Positions 59,916-64,000 of a DNA stretch of 64,000 nucleotides are shown here, piece after piece (the stretch's first letter is position 1; every line of letters begins with the position of its first letter). The notes beneath the pieces are model-generated. The model had not been told where the DNA came from and ran no database searches. It saw nothing but the letters and a program-made list of their open reading frames with translations. The position numbers and the translations under genes are program-made. The DNA is from an uncultured Lachnospiraceae bacterium (GTDB taxonomy: Bacteria > Bacillota > Clostridia > Lachnospirales > Lachnospiraceae), in NCBI GenBank assembly GCA_949502235.1, contig CATBDC010000004.1, positions 1 to 64,000 on the forward strand. Direction: 5' to 3'.

Positions 59916-61340
59916 TTACACGATTCGGAAGGAACCATGCAATGTACATCTGCGGAAACGGGTAAAGCTCTTTGCTGATGTAAGTCCTTCTCCCGTAGGC
60001 GTTGCAATGGTAAGCGTTGTATATCCTTCCCCGTCAATCCCGAGACCCGCATATGACGGCGCATTTTTTACAAATATTGTAGTATCAACTGCCCGCGCCA
60101 TCTTCGTCAGGTTATTTACATTCTCTGAATGCATCATTGCTGTATGATGACATCCGTTTTCTGCAGTCACTGCTTTTTCTATCGCCTCATCTACGGTCGC
60201 AGTTCTTGTCAGGGGAATGACCGGCATCAGCATCTCCGTCATAACAAGAGGATGCTCAAAAGGAACTTCCACAAGAATAATTTTTGCTTCTTTATGGGTA
60301 AGGATCCCTGATTCTTTCAGGATGTAAGAGGCATCTCTTCCGACAAAATTCTTGTTCGGGGCATACTTCCCATCCTTTGTCATTACCATAACCTTTTTCA
60401 TAATTGCTTCAAGCTCTTTTTCATCTGCTAGATAAGCTCCTTCCTTCACCATTTCGCGAATCAGCCCATCGGCAATGGAAGCCTCTGCCAGGATCTCCTT
60501 CTCTGCAATACACAAAATACAGTTCTCATAGCTTGCACCTTTTACAATATCTGCGGCCGCTCTCTTAATATTCGCCGTATGGTCTACAACAACCGGCGGG
60601 TTGCCAGGCCCCGCCGCAATACATTTCTTGCCGCTCTTCATGGCCACCTTCACAACACCCTCTCCGCCTGTAACTGCCAACATACGGATTACCGGGTCTG
60701 ACATTATGACGGCGCTTGTATCCATTGTCGGATTCTCTGGTGCACACAGAAGATTATCCGGCCCTCCCGCCGCTTTGACTGCCTGATTTAAAATCCTGAT
60801 TGTCTCCTGGGACGCTCTCTTTGCGCCCGGATGTGGATTAAATACAACTGCATTTCCCCCCGCAATCATACCAATTCCGTTATTAATAACTGTGGCCGTC
60901 GGATTTGTAGAAGGTGTAATTGATCCGATCACTCCATATGGAGCCATTTCTGTCAGCATAAGGCCATCATCACCGGTTTTGGCAAATGTAGTTAAATCTT
61001 CTGTTCCGGGAGTTTTATCTGCCGCCAGAAGGTTTTTTACAATTTTATCCTCAACATGTCCGTACCCGGTTTCTTCATATGCCAGCTCTGCCAGCCTCCC
61101 TGCATTTGCTCTTGCAGCTTCACGCATCGCCTGTACAAATTTTTCTCTGTCTGCCAGAGAATATTCCATCAGTTTCTGCTGCGCTTCCCTTGCTGCTGCT
61201 ATTGCGTCATGCACATCTTCAAATATACCATCGCAGCCATGACCCACAGACGCTTTTCTCTTTACAGATATTTCTCCGCCTCCAAGCTCCGCCTGAAGTT
61301 CAGATAAATACTGCGATATCTGTGCCTCTGATATTCCCAT
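59916..61340 (-). CDS. pduP: CoA-acylating aldehyde dehydrogenase (PduP/EutE-like)
   Basis: The 474-residue acylating aldehyde dehydrogenase has ITPSTNPTATVINNGIGMIAGGNAVVFNPHPGAKR, AVTGGEGVVKVAMKSGKKCIAAGPGNPPVVVD, the catalytic Cys in KGASYENCILCIAEKE, and FVKNAPSYAGLGIDGEGYTTLTIATPTGEGLTS. It converts acetaldehyde and CoA to acetyl-CoA with NAD reduction. The N-terminus (SEAQISQYLSELQAELGG) is a short amphipathic helix and may be an encapsulation peptide. GGAGG precedes the ATG. DeoC supplies acetaldehyde. Confidence 0.95.
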   Translation of the reverse strand: MGISEAQISQYLSELQAELGGGEISVKRKASVGHGCDGIFEDVHDAIAAAREAQQKLMEYSLADREKFVQAMREAARANAGRLAELAYEETGYGHVEDKIVKNLLAADKTPGTEDLTTFAKTGDDGLMLTEMAPYGVIGSITPSTNPTATVINNGIGMIAGGNAVVFNPHPGAKRASQETIRILNQAVKAAGGPDNLLCAPENPTMDTSAVIMSDPVIRMLAVTGGEGVVKVAMKSGKKCIAAGPGNPPVVVDHTANIKRAAADIVKGASYENCILCIAEKEILAEASIADGLIREMVKEGAYLADEKELEAIMKKVMVMTKDGKYAPNKNFVGRDASYILKESGILTHKEAKIILVEVPFEHPLVMTEMLMPVIPLTRTATVDEAIEKAVTAENGCHHTAMMHSENVNNLTKMARAVDTTIFVKNAPSYAGLGIDGEGYTTLTIATPTGEGLTSAKSFTRFRRCTLHGSFRIV

Positions 61341-61360
61341 ATCCCTGCCTCCATTCTTTT

Positions 61361-62047
61361 TTATCTTTTTATTATATGAATCCCCAGCTCCTTCGCACGT
61401 TCCATCCCCAACGGCGTGACTACTGTTCCTTTGCTGACCGTAAGCTCCCTGAAGCCTTCTTTAAATATTTTCCCAACTGCTTCTTCTGTGACAAGCTCCA
61501 TATTCTGCTCCACTCTGACGCCAGAACGAATATCCGCAAAAGAGATTCCCATATCCCACAGATCTGCCTGAAGATCCTTCACTGCCTTGCCAAATCTCCC
61601 GTCCGGCAGGCGGCCGGGCTGATATGGCTGTCTTACTGTTACCGGCTTTCCAATAAGCAGAAAGCAAAGTGTTATTTTTACTAATACATTCGCTTCCCTT
61701 CCTGCCTGCACTTCACGAAGAAAATCAAGGGACGGCCAATAGATTTCAAGCTTCTGGTACTGCATAAGAGAGAGGAAGACATTTTTCATATCTTCTCTGT
61801 TATCCGTATAATATACATTTCCACCTGTAGGCTCTGGGATTCCCAGAATATCCTCTTCGAATACAAAGTCCATGCCTTCCGTTATTCCATATAATTCATA
61901 TTCCAGAAGCATTTCTTTAAGCCCTGCCGGATATGACGGCGCCAGAAAAAGCGTTTTTTTCTCATTTTCCGGATGCTCCCTTCGATATATATAATAGGTA
62001 AGAACACGCCGGACAACTTCTTTAAGCTCTTCTTTATTCATTTTCAT
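61361..62047 (-). CDS. microcompartment-associated protein of unknown function, with encapsulation-type helix
   Basis: This 228-residue protein is not recognised by name. It opens with a charged amphipathic helix MNKEELKEVVRRVLTYYIYRR that looks like an encapsulation peptide. Middle region: LFLAPSYPAGLKEMLLEYELYGITEG and GREANVLVKITLCFLLIGKPVTVRQPY. It ends VSKGTVVTPLGMERAKELGIHIIKR, a C-terminal segment like those of several microcompartment proteins of the PduM or EutQ type. It may be a core scaffold or a small cofactor-handling protein. It lies between tpiA and the aldehyde dehydrogenase. Confidence 0.82.
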   Translation of the reverse strand: MKMNKEELKEVVRRVLTYYIYRREHPENEKKTLFLAPSYPAGLKEMLLEYELYGITEGMDFVFEEDILGIPEPTGGNVYYTDNREDMKNVFLSLMQYQKLEIYWPSLDFLREVQAGREANVLVKITLCFLLIGKPVTVRQPYQPGRLPDGRFGKAVKDLQADLWDMGISFADIRSGVRVEQNMELVTEEAVGKIFKEGFRELTVSKGTVVTPLGMERAKELGIHIIKR

Positions 62048-62052
62048 TGCTA

Positions 62053-62862
62053 TCAGTCCACGCTTAATAATTTTAATATCTTTCCAAAGCTCTCTGCCTT
62101 AAGGCTTGCTCCGCCAATCAGGAATCCGTCTACATAGTCTACAGATGCAATGTCGTTTACATTTTTTTCATTTACACTGCCTCCATAGAGAATTGGCGCT
62201 GTTTTTTCAGAAGCGCCGCCACAGGAAACAAGAATGGAATGGATAAATTCATGTGTCCCTGCGATCTCAGACATTTTCGGTATAACTCCGGTTCCTATTG
62301 CCCATACTGGCTCATAAGCTATGATGCAGGAATTTATTTCCGCTTCTGCAGACACTGCATCTAACTGAAGTCTTAAGATCTCCTTATATGTACCGCTCTG
62401 CCTTTCTTCAAGAGTTTCTCCGATACAGATAACTGGTGTAATGCCATGTGCCAGCGCCGCTTTTGTTTTCTCCCCCACAATCTGCGGCGTCTCCGCATAA
62501 TAACCGCGTCTTTCTGAATGTCCTGTCAGTGTATACGAGCATCCCATATCCGCAAGCATGTCAGCGCTCACCTCGCCTGTATAAGCCCCTTTTTCCTCTT
62601 TGGCAATATCCTGGGCCCCATAAGCAATTCTGCTGTACCGCAGCATTTTTTGAAAAATATACAGATACGGATATGGCGGAAAAATAATTGTTTTTAAATA
62701 TTGAGGAATCTCTGTCTCATTCATCTGGTCCAGAAATCTTTTCGTCTCCTTTGCCGACATATTCATCTTCCAGTTAGCCGCAACAATATACTCTTTTCCC
62801 GTACGTTTAAGCTTTTCTGTAATACGCCTCCTGACCAGCTCTTCAATCTCTTTTCTTTCCAC
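62053..62862 (-). CDS. tpiA: triosephosphate isomerase with N-terminal extension
   Basis: The 269-residue TIM has catalytic Lys32 in ANWKMN, His in YTLTGHSERR, Glu in IAYEPVWAIGTG and GGSVNEKNV at the phosphate site; all are intact. Ordinary TpiA begins about ten residues before NWKMN; here about 20 extra residues (MERKEIEELVRRRITEKLKR) form an amphipathic helix, most likely an encapsulation peptide. I start at GTG 62862 after AAGGAG by 8 bases. Inside the shell it would interconvert glyceraldehyde-3-phosphate and dihydroxyacetone phosphate. Confidence 0.95.
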   Translation of the reverse strand: MERKEIEELVRRRITEKLKRTGKEYIVAANWKMNMSAKETKRFLDQMNETEIPQYLKTIIFPPYPYLYIFQKMLRYSRIAYGAQDIAKEEKGAYTGEVSADMLADMGCSYTLTGHSERRGYYAETPQIVGEKTKAALAHGITPVICIGETLEERQSGTYKEILRLQLDAVSAEAEINSCIIAYEPVWAIGTGVIPKMSEIAGTHEFIHSILVSCGGASEKTAPILYGGSVNEKNVNDIASVDYVDGFLIGGASLKAESFGKILKLLSVD

Positions 62863-62886
62863 CGCATCATCTCCTTCCACCTTCCT

Positions 62887-63954
62887 CTATCTTAGCTCCG
62901 GCTGGAATAATACCTTTGTAAATGTTTCTGTCCGTTTATACATCATATCAAAGATTTCCTTACAATCCTCAAGCCTTACTCTGTGTGTAATTAATGGCTC
63001 TACACAGATTTTACCCAGATTCATATACTCAAGTGCGCTCATCCATTCATTGACCGGAAGAGGATTAATGGATGAATTCCAGCTTCCATGAATGGTAAGC
63101 TCTCCTCTTAAAATTGCGGAAATTACTTTGTTGGGGAATGCCACGTCATCATATGTAATCCCTCCGTAGACGACTTCACCATTTTTTCTGCAGGCTGCCA
63201 CTGCCTGCACATGAGTAATCTTATTTCCCGCAAATTCAATAGCTATATCAACACCTTCTCCGCCTGTCAGTTCCTTTACTGCCTGTACTGCATCTTCCTT
63301 CATTCCGTTAATGCCATATGAGGCTCCTAAGGTTTTGGCAAGTTCTATCTTTTCATCTTCTACATCTACGGCAATTACTTTTGTACATCCCAGCTCACGG
63401 AGCCACTGCACTGTAATATACCCGATAGCGCCAAGTCCAAATACCGCTGCAGATTTGCCTGCCTCCATCTTTACCTTGCGCACCGCATGAAGCCCCACTG
63501 AAATAGGGTCTGTAAGCGCTCCCATCTCGTAGCTTACATTCTCGGGAAGCTTCAGGCAGTTTTCTGATTCTACTACAATGTATTCTGCCATTGCCCCGTC
63601 TCTTCTGGAACCGTAATAGTCGTAAGAATCGCACAAATGTGACTGTCCGACTTTACAATACTGGCATTTTCCACATGGAATCAAAGGCATTACCGAAACT
63701 CTGTCGCCCGGTTTTAACCCTCCACAGACATTTGCTCCGCACTCTACAATCTGCCCCGAAAATTCATGTCCGATTGTTGTAGGAAAATGATAGGTTCCTT
63801 TCACCATAACACGGGGAATATCTGACCCGCACACCCCGCAGCTTTTCACCTTAATCAAAACCTGAGTATCCTTTTTTATTTTAGGAATATCTACCTCCAC
63901 ACAGCGAATATCCCCTGGTGCAAATAACCGTACTGCTCTCATTTTTTCTGCCAT
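62887..63954 (-). CDS. zinc-type alcohol dehydrogenase, galactitol-1-phosphate 5-dehydrogenase-like
   Basis: The 355-residue medium-chain dehydrogenase has catalytic zinc motif CGVCGSDIPRV, the GHEFSG motif, a structural zinc cluster (CGKCQYCKVGQSHLC) and Rossmann motif AAVFGLGAIGYITVQWLRELG followed by Asp (VDVEDEK, NAD rather than NADP). Closest in pattern to sugar-alcohol-phosphate dehydrogenases such as GatD. It may regenerate NAD by reducing an aldehyde or act on a sugar alcohol phosphate. GGAGGAG precedes the ATG. It is the last complete gene; the operon may continue to the right. Confidence 0.9.
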   Translation of the reverse strand: MAEKMRAVRLFAPGDIRCVEVDIPKIKKDTQVLIKVKSCGVCGSDIPRVMVKGTYHFPTTIGHEFSGQIVECGANVCGGLKPGDRVSVMPLIPCGKCQYCKVGQSHLCDSYDYYGSRRDGAMAEYIVVESENCLKLPENVSYEMGALTDPISVGLHAVRKVKMEAGKSAAVFGLGAIGYITVQWLRELGCTKVIAVDVEDEKIELAKTLGASYGINGMKEDAVQAVKELTGGEGVDIAIEFAGNKITHVQAVAACRKNGEVVYGGITYDDVAFPNKVISAILRGELTIHGSWNSSINPLPVNEWMSALEYMNLGKICVEPLITHRVRLEDCKEIFDMMYKRTETFTKVLFQPELR

Positions 63955-64000
63955 TGTAATCTCCTCCTGATATAAGTATTTAATGTATCTATATAGTAAG

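Noticed and set aside
53910-63954. Propanediol (Pdu) or ethanolamine (Eut) compartment
   Set aside because: No diol dehydratase (PduCDE), EutBC, glycyl radical enzyme or reactivase; DeoC, RpiB-like and TpiA point to sugar phosphates.
1-64000. tRNA, rRNA or prophage genes
   Set aside because: No cloverleaf-like, rRNA-like or phage structural sequence was noticed by eye; a covariance scan would settle it.

Overview
The window looks like a chromosome segment of a strictly anaerobic gut Firmicute of the class Clostridia, most likely a Lachnospiraceae. The reasons are moderate GC content with AT-rich gaps, strong AGGAGG-type ribosome binding sites, YesM/YesN-type two-component regulation, CUT1 and Ytf-type sugar ABC importers, a bile salt hydrolase, and many hairpin-forming intergenic repeats. 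The species cannot be named from the sequence alone. No tRNA, rRNA, CRISPR array, prophage or complete insertion sequence was seen.

Region by region. (1) 1-2600 is a decaying locus: a truncated flavodoxin-type reductase, a peptidase T fragment joined out of frame to a truncated DUF5058 membrane protein (a deletion scar), and a LysR regulator without the start of its DNA-binding domain. (2) 2606-10145 holds a Uma2-type protein and a sugar or sugar-acid catabolic operon (two CUT1 permeases, binding protein, FAD oxidoreductase, DapA/NanA-type aldolase) with a divergent IclR regulator. (3) 10165-15271 is the L-arabinose block araA-araB-araD with a divergent AraC regulator. (4) 15360-16141 is a small-ORF/GNAT pair resembling a toxin-antitoxin module. 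(5) 16178-24236 is a Ytf-type furanose importer with YesM/YesN, followed by tex. (6) 26616-29941 is a TetR-led lipid cluster (lipid kinase, glycerophosphodiesterase, PAP2 protein). (7) 30001-42589 is mostly housekeeping: hemerythrin, a fused SfsA-MutY protein, RelQ, a cobalamin adenosyltransferase, a PTS-like IIC protein, a TlpA/CD1871A/polyferredoxin operon, Nth, MgtC, a CaCA antiporter under a probable Mn2+ riboswitch, a structured RNA, and an AAA-ATPase/PD-(D/E)XK protein.

(8) 42630-52659 is a nine-gene LacI-regulated operon for uptake and breakdown of nucleosides. It has a BMP-type ABC importer, nucleoside hydrolase, purine nucleoside phosphorylase, MtnA and an MTA/SAH-type deaminase. Together these could turn 5'-deoxyadenosine or methylthioadenosine into 5-deoxy- or 5-methylthio-ribulose-1-phosphate. 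(9) 52851-53822 is a bile salt hydrolase.

(10) 53910 to the right edge is a 14-gene bacterial microcompartment operon of the sugar-phosphate-utilizing kind. It encodes three BMC-P, two nearly identical BMC-H and one PduT-like BMC-T shell proteins, a PduS-like electron carrier and a CoA-acylating aldehyde dehydrogenase. It also encodes DeoC with an added C-terminal 4Fe-4S motif, a TpiA with an added N-terminal helix, an RpiB-like protein lacking the catalytic Cys, a sugar-alcohol-type dehydrogenase, a phosphotransacetylase and a protein I could not identify. DeoC would release acetaldehyde inside the shell, to be oxidised to acetyl-CoA while TpiA handles the triose phosphate. The operon continues beyond the window. 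This organelle and its possible supply by the neighbouring nucleoside operon are the most interesting parts of the window.
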